A DNA stretch of 64,000 nt. It comes from Lottia gigantea (Eukaryota > Mollusca > Gastropoda > Lottiidae). The DNA lies in NCBI RefSeq assembly GCF_000327385.1, contig NW_008708133.1, positions 2,754,941 to 2,818,940 on the forward strand, given 5' to 3'. Position 1 is the first letter of the stretch. The number at the start of each line of letters is the position of its first letter. Under the pieces are notes generated by a model. It had not been told where the DNA came from and did not search any database. It worked only from the letters and a program-made list of their open reading frames with translations. The translations under genes and the position numbers were made by a program. This document shows, piece after piece, positions 1 to 9,900 of the stretch.

Positions 1-74
1 GCAATCTGTTTTAATTTCTTTCGTATTTTCTTTATTTCTTCTGCAATTTGTTTTTCATTCATGGGCGCAGACAT
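1..74 (-). CDS. 5' end of an unidentified protein gene, cut by window edge
   Basis: Reading leftwards from an ATG at 74, an open frame runs to the window edge. It begins MSAPMNEKQ and continues as a lysine- and glutamate-rich stretch (IAEEIKKIRKKLKQI) that looks like the start of an amphipathic or coiled-coil helix. A second in-frame ATG lies at 62. The gene lies on the same strand as HHAT, with its start about 1.1 kb beyond the HHAT stop. Only 24 codons are visible, so chance is possible, but the composition is protein-like and unlike the surrounding AT-rich DNA. I do not recognise the family. Confidence 0.4.
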   Translation of the reverse strand, partial: MSAPMNEKQIAEEIKKIRKKLKQI

Positions 75-1153
75 ATTGGTTTATACAAATTTTGTCAATA
101 GCCATCTACAAAAAACGAAATTACTAAATTATTTTGAAAATTTCTCTTCATCAAATAGATTTTTTTTTTTTTTTTGTAAGAGCGTAAAGTGAATAACATT
201 TTTCTAAAAAGGAGAAAAAGTGAAGACTTGCTTACCACTTTCACACATTAACATTTGGCCATCTCGATTTTTTTAGGCTGTAGGCCTAAATTAGGTTTTA
301 TTTTCCAAAACTTAAATAAAATCCAGATTTTAAGAAATACTGTACTCTGATCGGATAACAAAACTGAATTTAAAACCAATCTAGTTTGACCAATCAGATG
401 ACTGAAATACTATAATCATCTTAAGTTAAGTTTTCAAGAATAAGGATACTAAGTCTATGGATGGGGTGTCTTCCCATTTTGCACCCTCTTCACTTCTAAG
501 GTCCCTTCACATATCTCCCATTTCCCTTATCACCCCCTCTCCCGCTCGTGTCATCCTAACTTTGCCCATTTCTACTACGCTCTTCCCCCATTTCTCCCCT
601 ATATCAGTTTCGCACCCCCCCCCCCCCCCCCTTTATTTTTTTCGTATTGACATTGTTCGTGCGGATGAGACCATATTTATAAGCCATCGGAAATAAATTT
701 TCTATAGGCCTAAGCGGCAGGACTGCACGATATCGCATATCTATCTTTTGTTTGGATGATCACTAAACACAGCTGCTATTTTTTAATAACAAACTTCAAG
801 GTTATAATCTTTCGAAGGCATATTAGAAGCACAGGTTATAGATAAGTAAGACAATTTATGAATAGATACTATTTATTACTTCAACGTTTCAATGTGGTTC
901 TCACACCGTCATCAAGAATATAATAATTTTCTAATTCGACGGTGTGAGAACCACATTGAAACGTGAAGTAATAAATATTCTAGAAGTATCTATCCATAAA
1001 TTGTCTTATTTATTCAAGGTTATGGTTTCCAAAATTATTTGGCAAGTTGGTCAAACCCCTTTCTCTTTATAAATTTCCCGAAAATCAGATTTGCTCCCCA
1101 CAAGTATTTTAATTCAAAGAACACATTTTATAGCAAGTTTAATCTTATCAATA
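75..1153. other. Intergenic: simple tracts and one hairpin element
   Basis: No gene is seen. The stretch has a poly-T run near 161-176, a run of 17 C at 615-631 and the foldback element at 840-1016. A C/T-rich open frame at 457-696 looks like a low-complexity by-product. Confidence 0.6.
840..1016. mobile_element. Foldback (hairpin) MITE with 7-bp target duplication
   Basis: Bases 846-910 and 938-1010 are near-perfect inverted repeats of about 65-70 bp, sharing cores such as 'aatgtggttctcacaccgtc' and its complement, around a loop of about 27 bp. The direct repeat 'aggttat' lies on both sides (833-839 and 1017-1023), as expected for a 7-bp target-site duplication. No coding capacity is present, so this is a non-autonomous foldback element. 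The high arm identity suggests a fairly young insertion or conserved hairpin folding. The superfamily is not assigned. Confidence 0.75.
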
Positions 1154-2668
1154 TTAAGTGAATTTGGATTTTGTTCGTTGCACCATGAAATATTGTACTT
1201 GAATGGCATTTTGTATATTACAATATAAAAGATAGAGAAAAAACATAAACGATGGCCATGTAATATTAACAAGCAACCGGTAGAAAAATATTCTACCAAC
1301 ACTACTGCCATTGAAAAATACAAAGATTCCCATTGATGAAACTAAATAAAGGGGTACGGATAACAATCCTTTTAAACGATTGCGATTATATACACTGATT
1401 TTATTGATGTATTTTTGAGTATACGATGTGTTCACGAACCAATCTCCAAAAAACTCAACTGTACAGCCTACATAATTTAAAATACACCACATAAAGAGAT
1501 AAAACTCAGCACCGTGCCAAATAAATATAAACATAAAGCATATAAAGGAACCAAATAGCTGTCTTAATAACCCATTCCTGGAACCACCTACAGGAATGTA
1601 TACGTATCGTTTTAAGAAATTATAAAAGCCTTTATCAAAAGTTTTCCACAAATCTGAATATCTGTAAATGTATGATATACACTTTGGTCCTCGTGGTGCT
1701 TCAATTCCTTCTAATTTGGCCAGCTGACCAGGTAATTCATATATCACAAGGTATTTATTCATAAAGAATTGACCCTCGCAGTAGGCAAGGCCGACTAGTG
1801 TCCATAAAGATATTTCTTGAAGAACATCAAGACGTTGGTGAATGGCACCAAAATACAGGAAATGGAGGATAAATTCGTTGAATGCTACCCAAACCAGCAC
1901 ACGTGCAAAATTAAATAGACTCTGTTTAATTCTAATAAATGTCCAAGGTGGTGGATCTTGAATAATTTGTTTTAGAAATAAATCGTAAGTCAGAACAGGA
2001 CCAGTAAAAAAGAGTGGCAAGTAAAACACATATATTATCATGTCTATAAAACCCGATTTTGACGTTTGAGAGTCGCATCTTTCCAAAGAAAAACTTATGT
2101 ATCTTAAATTAATTAAAGCTAGACAGAAGACGAAAAGATAGTAATTCTTTCCCTCACTATCTTCAGAAGCATTGTAAACATGTCGCATGAAATTTGCATT
2201 AAACATTTCGATATTCAACGTTGATAAAAGCGATAATGTTGTCCCCCATACTACTATCTTATTTCCTGTACAAGATGATGCGAATGCAATTGAACAATGT
2301 AACAGGTAAAAGGCTATTATTTTAACACCAAGCAAATATGTCAAACAACACAGAGACAATGCCGTTAGCATAATATAACATCTGCGTCGTCGTATCTTCA
2401 GCAATTGCGACACCAATCCCAGTGAGCTGTACAGCAAGAACCAAGGTAATATTTTCCAGAAGTACCGAAACCAAAAATTCCATTCAAAATTTGAAACATC
2501 CTTTTGGTAAGGTAAAATGTTCCAGCCGGGTATGAAATTGTCAAAGTCTAGCCTTGAAAAGTATTTTCTTGAATCGGAATAAACCTGATAGCATACGGTT
2601 GCAATGCTGCCAATGCCGACAAGGCCATTCCAAAAAATTTCCAGTTTGGGTAATCTTTGTAATTCCAT
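1154..2668 (-). CDS. HHAT: Hedgehog acyltransferase (protein-cysteine N-palmitoyltransferase), single exon
   Basis: This 504-aa multi-pass membrane protein belongs to the MBOAT family. HHAT attaches palmitate to the N-terminal cysteine of Hedgehog in the ER, which signalling potency requires. The diagnostic block is at residues 341-405: WKTFDKGFYNFLKRYVYIPV, then GGSRNGLL, then FIWHGAEFYLFMWCILN, then VGCTVE. It parallels vertebrate HHAT (FDVGLHNFLIRYVYIPVGGS...WHGGYDY). The presumed catalytic Asp345 and His385 are both present and 40 residues apart, as in human HHAT (D339/H379). Many hydrophobic segments span the protein, and the length is close to the usual ~490 aa. The start at 2668 has a good context (A at -3, G at +4). 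The coding region is uninterrupted, whereas vertebrate HHAT has many exons and the neighbouring genes here are intron-rich. The C-terminal tail is short and basic. PORCN or another MBOAT is less likely given the HHAT-specific motifs. Confidence 0.9.
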   Translation of the reverse strand: MELQRLPKLEIFWNGLVGIGSIATVCYQVYSDSRKYFSRLDFDNFIPGWNILPYQKDVSNFEWNFWFRYFWKILPWFLLYSSLGLVSQLLKIRRRRCYIMLTALSLCCLTYLLGVKIIAFYLLHCSIAFASSCTGNKIVVWGTTLSLLSTLNIEMFNANFMRHVYNASEDSEGKNYYLFVFCLALINLRYISFSLERCDSQTSKSGFIDMIIYVFYLPLFFTGPVLTYDLFLKQIIQDPPPWTFIRIKQSLFNFARVLVWVAFNEFILHFLYFGAIHQRLDVLQEISLWTLVGLAYCEGQFFMNKYLVIYELPGQLAKLEGIEAPRGPKCISYIYRYSDLWKTFDKGFYNFLKRYVYIPVGGSRNGLLRQLFGSFICFMFIFIWHGAEFYLFMWCILNYVGCTVEFFGDWFVNTSYTQKYINKISVYNRNRLKGLLSVPLYLVSSMGIFVFFNGSSVGRIFFYRLLVNITWPSFMFFLYLLYCNIQNAIQVQYFMVQRTKSKFT

Positions 2669-3294
2669 TATTATTCTGTTTTATAATTATTTATTATTTT
2701 TGTCGTTAGTACAGTGCGTTTGTAAGATTGTATATTTTTTCAATTAAGATACGGTTTCGTGTTAAAATAACGCATCGGGTACGTATTAGAAATGATTAAA
2801 GACTGGACAATCCGTGAAAATCCAAGAGACCGGATGCCTTTACTTCTTCTGATAAGTGTCTGGGAATCTCTACAGTCAATACGAAAATCCTGATCTGAAA
2901 CTCTCTCTTTTTTCAACATCATTCTCACAAAAGTATTCAGTTCATTTGATATTTTCACAGTTGTAACTATAAAACGTAACCATTTAAGTCATCTGGAGGA
3001 TCAAGTATAAATTAAGGGGAGATCACTCTCACGATAACAAGTGACGAAAATTTCCAAATCTACATTGCAATAATTATTCATGTTATTGAAGAATGTTCAT
3101 CTGCACATGATTTTTAACCAACTATTTTTTTAATCCCGTAAAGGTATTTGTGTGATGTCGTGACAGTTTCTAGTGTTTGACTATTTTAGTGGAAAGCATG
3201 CAATCCACGGAGAAATAACAATATAGCCATGATCATTTAGTCTCTAATTATCTTGAAACTATTCAAGGTCCTACTTTTCTGCACCTAATTGAGA

Positions 3295-3590
3295 TACTGA
3301 GGACGGACAAGGCCATGCAGTGTGCAGTTAGGGAAATTTTGAAAGGACAGCTGCATTAGCCTACTCTTTTCCAATAATGAACTGTCTTTAGATCTTTAAT
3401 CTGCACTGTCTGTAGTGTAGGGAGCGGCAGTGGCTCAGTGACTTAGATGCTTGCTCGTTAACCTGAAGGTCCAGGGTTAAATCCCTGCATTGGTGTGACG
3501 TAAAACTCCATTCATTTCATTTCATTTTTGCACAGTCTGTACACACACGACCTCGTCCTCGGTTTATTGATGACAAGACGCTTATCAAAG
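3295..3590 (+). repeat. Dispersed repeat with GGGATCTTTAACGTGCAC-like core, split by a SINE
   Basis: Bases 3310-3414 resemble 60225-60330: both have 'ccatgcag', an 'agggaaattttga'-type block, 'GCATTnGCCTACTCTTTT' and 'GATCTTTAA..GCAC.nTCTGTA'. After a 115-bp interruption the same family resumes at 3530 with 'cctcgt...ttattg...agacgc', matching 60330-60372. Further copies lie at about 57160-57275 (minus) and, more diverged, about 44185-44300. The family is probably a widespread invertebrate interspersed repeat; I cannot name it. Confidence 0.6.
3415..3529 (+). mobile_element. tRNA-derived SINE with target-site duplication
   Basis: The head resembles a tRNA gene. An A-box-like 'TGGCTCAGTGA' lies at 3431-3441 and a B-box-like 'GGTCCAGGGTTAAATCC' at about 3468-3484, with spacing typical of a pol III internal promoter. 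The 3' end is a pentanucleotide tail (ttcatttcatttcattttt). The body is flanked by a 12-bp duplication, 'gcactgtctgta' (3403-3414) and 'gcacagtctgta' (3530-3541), which differ at one base. The SINE is inserted in an older repeat whose two halves remain recognisable. Confidence 0.75.
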
Positions 3591-3931
3591 GCATGAAGGG
3601 ATGCCTAGTGTAATAATGCTCTGATGTAAGTGATTGATAAGGCTTCTTGATGCTATTCAATGGTCAAAGTCTGAAATAATTATTTTCTGATGGGATTTCT
3701 GCTCTCCAACATACTGAGTGAACATAAACTACTGATTATATCCATGAAACACAAGCTGCTGTCAATATTAATAAAATAGTGGCAATGGGAACAAAATATT
3801 GTCAACTTTATATAGATCACACTGTTTTCTTCCCATTGCACCATTTATGTTAATAATTTACAGATAATCAAGATCCTGTCAATGAGAGCAATTTGGTTTA
3901 ATTAAAATGCACCAATAAAATAGGTGTTTTT

Positions 3932-6900
3932 ATGAACTACTTCAATCTTAATACCAAAACAATGGAAGAAACTAAGAAAGAAATAGATTCCAAGTCTAAT
4001 GAACCTCCAAGTAAAAAGCAGAAAACTGAAATAGACAATGAAACTAATAATGAAGTCAAAGGTGAAGATAATTCCCCAGAGAAGGCTGTACAGAAACCTA
4101 TTACAGAAGAAGATGTTGGTATTACAGAATATATCAGTGATCACAGGGGATTTTCCGCTATAATCAAACAAAGGTATTCTTCACAATAATGATTTCATAT
4201 TTTTAATTTTTAATAATAGTATTAGTATTGTACCCACAGAATCTAACACAATATGCTTTTTCAAGCAAAATAATCAGCTCATGAGGCCTGCTCTCTTTGA
4301 GTATTAGATATACAAATAGTCCTCATTTCTTTTACTAGTTTGCCTGAAATATTGCTATTTTATCATCATCTATCTATGACTTGAAAAAATGGAGACTTCC
4401 ATGCATTGATGACTTTTGATGTCAATGATGTTTTGATGTCAGGTAAGACAATATTAGAGATAAACAAGAACAACCTATAGAATACTTAAAAGAGACGTGC
4501 GCCATTTGACCAATTATACCTTAGTCTCAGAAACGCAATTGTTTTGCTAAGCCAATCAGTTATGTGTTCACAGCTCATCATCAAAATTTGAGCCTTCAAA
4601 TCCGTGTGTCCAGAATGATCTGTTTGAATGTTAAAAAAACAAGTGGTCTTTTTTTGAGATATCGTACTGTCATAATATATAGAAAAGACAGCTATAGAAA
4701 TACGAAAATAAATACCTAGTTTTGCGATATATTTGAAGGAATTCTGCGATTTTCATTCATTTCTAGTACTACTGAGGACTATAAACATAAATTCACATAA
4801 ATCATCCCCTTCCACATCTTTCAGATATTCAGATTTTATAGTGAATGAAATTAACAGCAATGGTGAAATTGTCCATTTAACATCCTTTGATCTGCCTCAA
4901 CAAGAAAAGGTTTGTGAAACTAAGCTTGTAAGACAGAAAAATGTTTCTATATAAGACTATATATTTGTGCTGTATATATATATATGTATATTTGTTTGTA
5001 TTGTTCATGGTGAAAAACATAATTCTAAAGAAATTACAATCAACTAGCTGTATTTTCAATATTTATTTTTTCCATTTCCACAAATTCTGCGAGTTAACAG
5101 ATTACTTTTTTGTGGAACACAACCTTTGAATTGTATCATTGTAGTTTGAAACAGATGTAAATGTAATTAATGAAGAAGATCAGAAAAAATTACATGATAT
5201 GGTAGAAAATACAGATTATGAACAATCAGTTTTAATACAGGTATTTAGTTGTTTTAATAGATACTTTATAATTCTGATAATTAACACTGTACCACAAAAT
5301 AATACATTATACTCTGTGTAATCCAACATTCGGACCGGGAAACAATGTTGGATTAGCGAGAGTGTCGAAGTACTCAAAGTTTCGACATTTTTCAACATGT
5401 TACTATATATATTGCCCAATGACTCAGATAAGATTCTACGGTACCTTTCAGTATAAGACAATAATAAAAGACACTTCAGTTGTATATTATTATTATTTAA
5501 TTAATCATATTTTGAGATACTGTACATGCTTTTTTTTTTATTTGAATTTGTATTGTCGGCAAACCTTTTTTAAAGATTCTTCTCCACGTTTTAAAATGCT
5601 GCTTATTGTTGTTCAAAAAACCAAATTTCATAGCTATATTTTTCTACGTAGGGCACAGCATCTTTTCATTATTGTCAAAGTTACTGATCATATCCAGAGA
5701 CACATCAGAACAGGCACAAGACGATCAGCATTGTAATTAAGCAAACTTTGTTTTTATGTTGGATTATCAATAATACATGGGATTATCTAATTAGTGATAA
5801 TTGATTAATATGGCAAAATGTCGATTTAGACAAAATTTTTGAAGTTTTTGGGACCCCTGATTAGTGTCGTAATTCGGAATACACAGAATGACGGAATACT
5901 TTTATAGACATAAGAAGGAAATCCATCGGCACCAGAAAAAATGTGAGATTACGGAGAATGTCGTTATACTCAAGTGTCGGATATCATAGAGTACACTGCA
6001 TAGCTCTTTGAATTTCAATACATGTGTATTTGATATTTTGAGGGTAAAGTAGATCAGTCACTGAAAATATTGTATTTATAGTAGTCAAGCTTAAAGTATG
6101 GTTCATAGCTCTCAAAATACTGGAATCAAACCTATTTTTATCTTGTAGGTAGAAGACAATAAAGAAGCCCGGACCAAAATACATTTAGCTATTCGAGAAC
6201 ATTATGCCTTACTAGAAAGTTCTACAGTGGATGGTGACAATGGGAAGTCTAAAGTAATAAAAGTTATTTATCCAAAATCTAAAGGTATTTTATATAACTT
6301 TTAATTGTATTTTTTTCACTATGGCTATTTTAAGACCAAAATTTCAGTATTCAGTACAGTGTAAAAGATAAAATAATAGCTTGATAATTTCGATAATTCT
6401 TTCAATTTTTAGCATATCCTTTGAAAATGGATGCCATGATCATTTGGCAGCATTAATGGAGATTGATATTCTTGTTTTCCATTTTCATAGATATTTTTAA
6501 ATTTTTACACAGCTAAGCGGGATTCCAGGTGGGCAGCTAGCAGACCTAAATATTGTAAATTTGTTTTATATAAAGAAAATAAAGATACTATGGATACAAT
6601 TAGTTTGATTTCTAAAAATATGAGGTCAGTACTTCTAAACATGTTTTTTAGTTTTCATTTGAAATTCATAGAAAATTTATCAGGCTTTCTGGTACACAAA
6701 ACTACATAACAGTAAAACAAGCATCTATAGACTGAATTTTTGTCATTCAACATGCTACTTTGTTTTGTAGACTGAATGCCAATCTATTTTCCTATGCTGG
6801 AACAAAAGATAAAAGAGCTAAAACAACACAAGAAATAACAGTTTTTAAGTGAGTTAGAAAACAATTTACTCTTTGAAAGGATTTTATTTAGATTTGAATG

Positions 6901-9900
6901 TGAATATGATATGGTTTGGTGATCTGATAAAAATTATTATTTGACAATATTTCCAATTAAACGAATGTTTTTCAACTGTTCACATCCATATTTCTATATT
7001 GCATGTTTGTTATATGAACAGATGCTGTCCATTTCTTAATGCTTTACCAGTGCTTATGGCAGTGTGCCTTGTTTCTATATATTGGATAATGTATGTCAAA
7101 TAAACATCAGAATCTTCTCTTTACAGAGTGGAGGCTGAGAGAATAAAAAGTTTAAATGATATCCTGAGAAATATGGGCTTTGGAAATTTCCAGTAAGTTG
7201 ACAATTTCTCATTGTTAAGAAAAAGGTTTGATGTTTTTGGAAATATGTTTTTACAGTTTAAAAACATTTAGCAGTATATTATTTTTTTTAGGTATGTGAG
7301 TTCACCGCTGAGACTAGGCCAGGCTAAAGGAAACCATTTTACTATAGTTTTAAGGTGAGTGAATATATTTGACTAGGTTTTTGGGATGTTTGAATGAGGC
7401 AGTTCAATACTTGGGGCCATATGCAGCACTTGTACTATACTTTGACTAAAGTTGGACTTGAGTTGAACTTTAAATATGCACCGTCATACTTAACATTTAC
7501 TGAAAAAAATTATTATAAAATGAAAGCTGTGGTAAAGTTACCTCAGTATGTGACTTTGGCTAAACAGTCTAGAAGGCACAATTCTTGACGGATTTTGACG
7601 AAACTTGGCATGAGTGTTGGTTATCACCCATGGATAAACCGTATTGAAAAACAGAAAAATTGAAAAATATTTAGTATGAGTTATTGCCATTGTTCTTGAA
7701 AACGTGTTTTAGCTTGTAAACACTCTAGAAGGGACAATTCTTGACAGATTTTAACGAAATTTGGCTTGAGTGTTGGTTATCGCCCAAGGATGAACCCTAT
7801 TGAAAATCAGAAGAATCTAAAAATATTGAGAATGAGTTATTGCCCTTATTCTTGAAAATGCGTTGTAAACACTCTAGAAGGCACAATTCTTGATGGATTT
7901 TAACGAAATTTGGCTTGTGTGTTTATTATCACCCATGGACAAAGCCTATTGAAAATGAGAAAAATCGAAAAAATATTTAGTATGAGTTACTGCCCTTGAT
8001 CATAAAAACCCATTCAATTTGTAGCTCATAAAAACTCTAGAAGGCATGATTCTTGCCAAATTTGGACAAAACTTGGTTTTATTATTCATTACCGCGCTGA
8101 AGATTGAATATTTGTCTTGTAGAGTTTTCACGAGCTAAAGATTGAACACGTTTTCAAGAACTAGGGCAATAACTCATACTCAATATTATTCAGTATCGCA
8201 CTAAAGAGTTCAAAAGAAGTGTATGACTGAAGGTTGAATATTTCATACTGGTGATTGTTACTGTACTGCTAAATATTTAAGTTCAAAATCAAAGCTGCCA
8301 GTGGGCGTATATTACCTTGCCTGGCAAGCTATCTTTATTTAAAATGAAAGCTGCCAGTGGGCGTTTATTACCTTGCCTGGCAAGCTATCTTTATGTGTAG
8401 CAGGGACACTGATAGAATCTGCACCTTTCCAATTTTCAAATTTGGTACAGACATCTACAGTTCATGCAATTGCACTAAAAATACTTGTTTGATGAAGTCA
8501 CAAAATATGCTTTATCGCTAAAGGTAATTTGCGATTAGTGATGTCATCATACTCTTAGTTTTAGTGGAATTGCAGGAACCACAGAGTATGTCTGATTTAA
8601 AATCGTCCCCGATACTTACAAATTTAGAAAAACCTCTTTACACTCTTTTTAATGGAAATATTGAGCATCTACCAGTCTACTGTCGGGATAACTGTCAAAA
8701 TGATATCAATGACAATAATTAGCCACAGATATTATATAAATTTCAACCGAAATTGAAAATTTCCGGAGTTCGACATGGAGTCTACGATTTGGCTGACTTT
8801 CCATGAGCAATAGCAACCACAAATTTTCAGAAACTGCAAAGGTTGGCTATCAATTAATATTCATGTGGTTGGCGATAGCGTAGCAAGATGGCCTTGGGCA
8901 ACACCAAATATTCGACATTTCGCTCAAAATTCGAACGTCAAGCTGATGGTTACATAACGGGGATGCCATTGGATATTTTAACACAGTGAATCCAGAGAAT
9001 AATTCGGAACGAAATATAACATTTCCCATGAGATAGTTTATAGATGCGAATGAAAATGGACAAGGTAACTGATAAACAACCCCATCATAATGAACCAATC
9101 TCAACTAAATGTTCATGTATTGCTAAACGAGCAACACCATGAAAAATTACCGATAATTATTTTGGACATAAGATGCATTTACCCTGATATCATAGTGCAT
9201 ATTCTTTTACTGGCATCCCAGACAAAAAAGTAAAAAAAAAATATTACATATTGTATTTTACTTCCCCCACAATTTGTGTCAATTCATAGCTTTGAATGAA
9301 TGAGTGTCGAAGTTTATACTATTTGATAGTGCAACTGCATGTGTGATTCGATGCAATCTGGAATAAGTATCAATGTCAACACTGGTCTTCCATACTTTTG
9401 GTACAAAACCAATACTTTGTTAAGTTTGACCATAGAAGAAGCTGTGCGTAACAAATAAAGTTAAGATGAAGTCCAACTGTATCTTTACTTTATAAAGTCA
9501 GACTTTAGCCAAAGTTCAACTTTAGTCATAGTACGACCTCTAACTTAGACTGTTATATTGTAAATAGAGACTAGTTTCACTTCAGCTCTAGAAGTCTATA
9601 ATCTAGCTTACATCGTTAATTCATTGAGCCTTTTAAGTTAAATAATTTCTACAAACCTCAAATAGGATTATTTTTTATTTATTTATTATGTATAGGAATG
9701 TGGAAGCTGAAAATGAAGTCATAGAAAAAGCTGTAAAATCTCTGAAATCTAAAGGTTTTATTAATTATTTTGGTATGCAGAGATTTGGTACAACAACAAT
9801 ATCTACACATGATATAGGAAGAGCTATATTACTTGGAAATTATGAACTAGCTGTAGATTTATTACTGAGACCTAGAGATGGTGGTAAGTAGTTTTATTTT

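Larger units (their letters stand above)
2669..3931. promoter_or_regulatory. Shared upstream region between divergent HHAT and PUS7, with nested repeats
   Basis: HHAT (minus) and PUS7 (plus) point away from each other, so the promoters of both must lie here or overlap it. No TATA box or other core element can be assigned with confidence. About 290 bp (3295-3590) is a dispersed repeat with a SINE inserted in it. The remainder is AT-rich non-coding sequence. Confidence 0.4.

Noticed and set aside
457-696. 79-codon open frame with C/T-rich, Pro/Ser-rich product
   Set aside because: It spans a run of 17 C and low-complexity sequence, with no family resemblance and no splice or start context. Likely chance.
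3431-3484. Functional tRNA gene
   Set aside because: A- and B-box-like motifs are present, but there is no foldable acceptor stem, and a repeat tail and target duplication show a SINE.
5362-5736. 124-codon open frame on the plus strand
   Set aside because: It lies inside PUS7 intron 3 and within the probable DNA-transposon-derived segment; the composition is random-looking.
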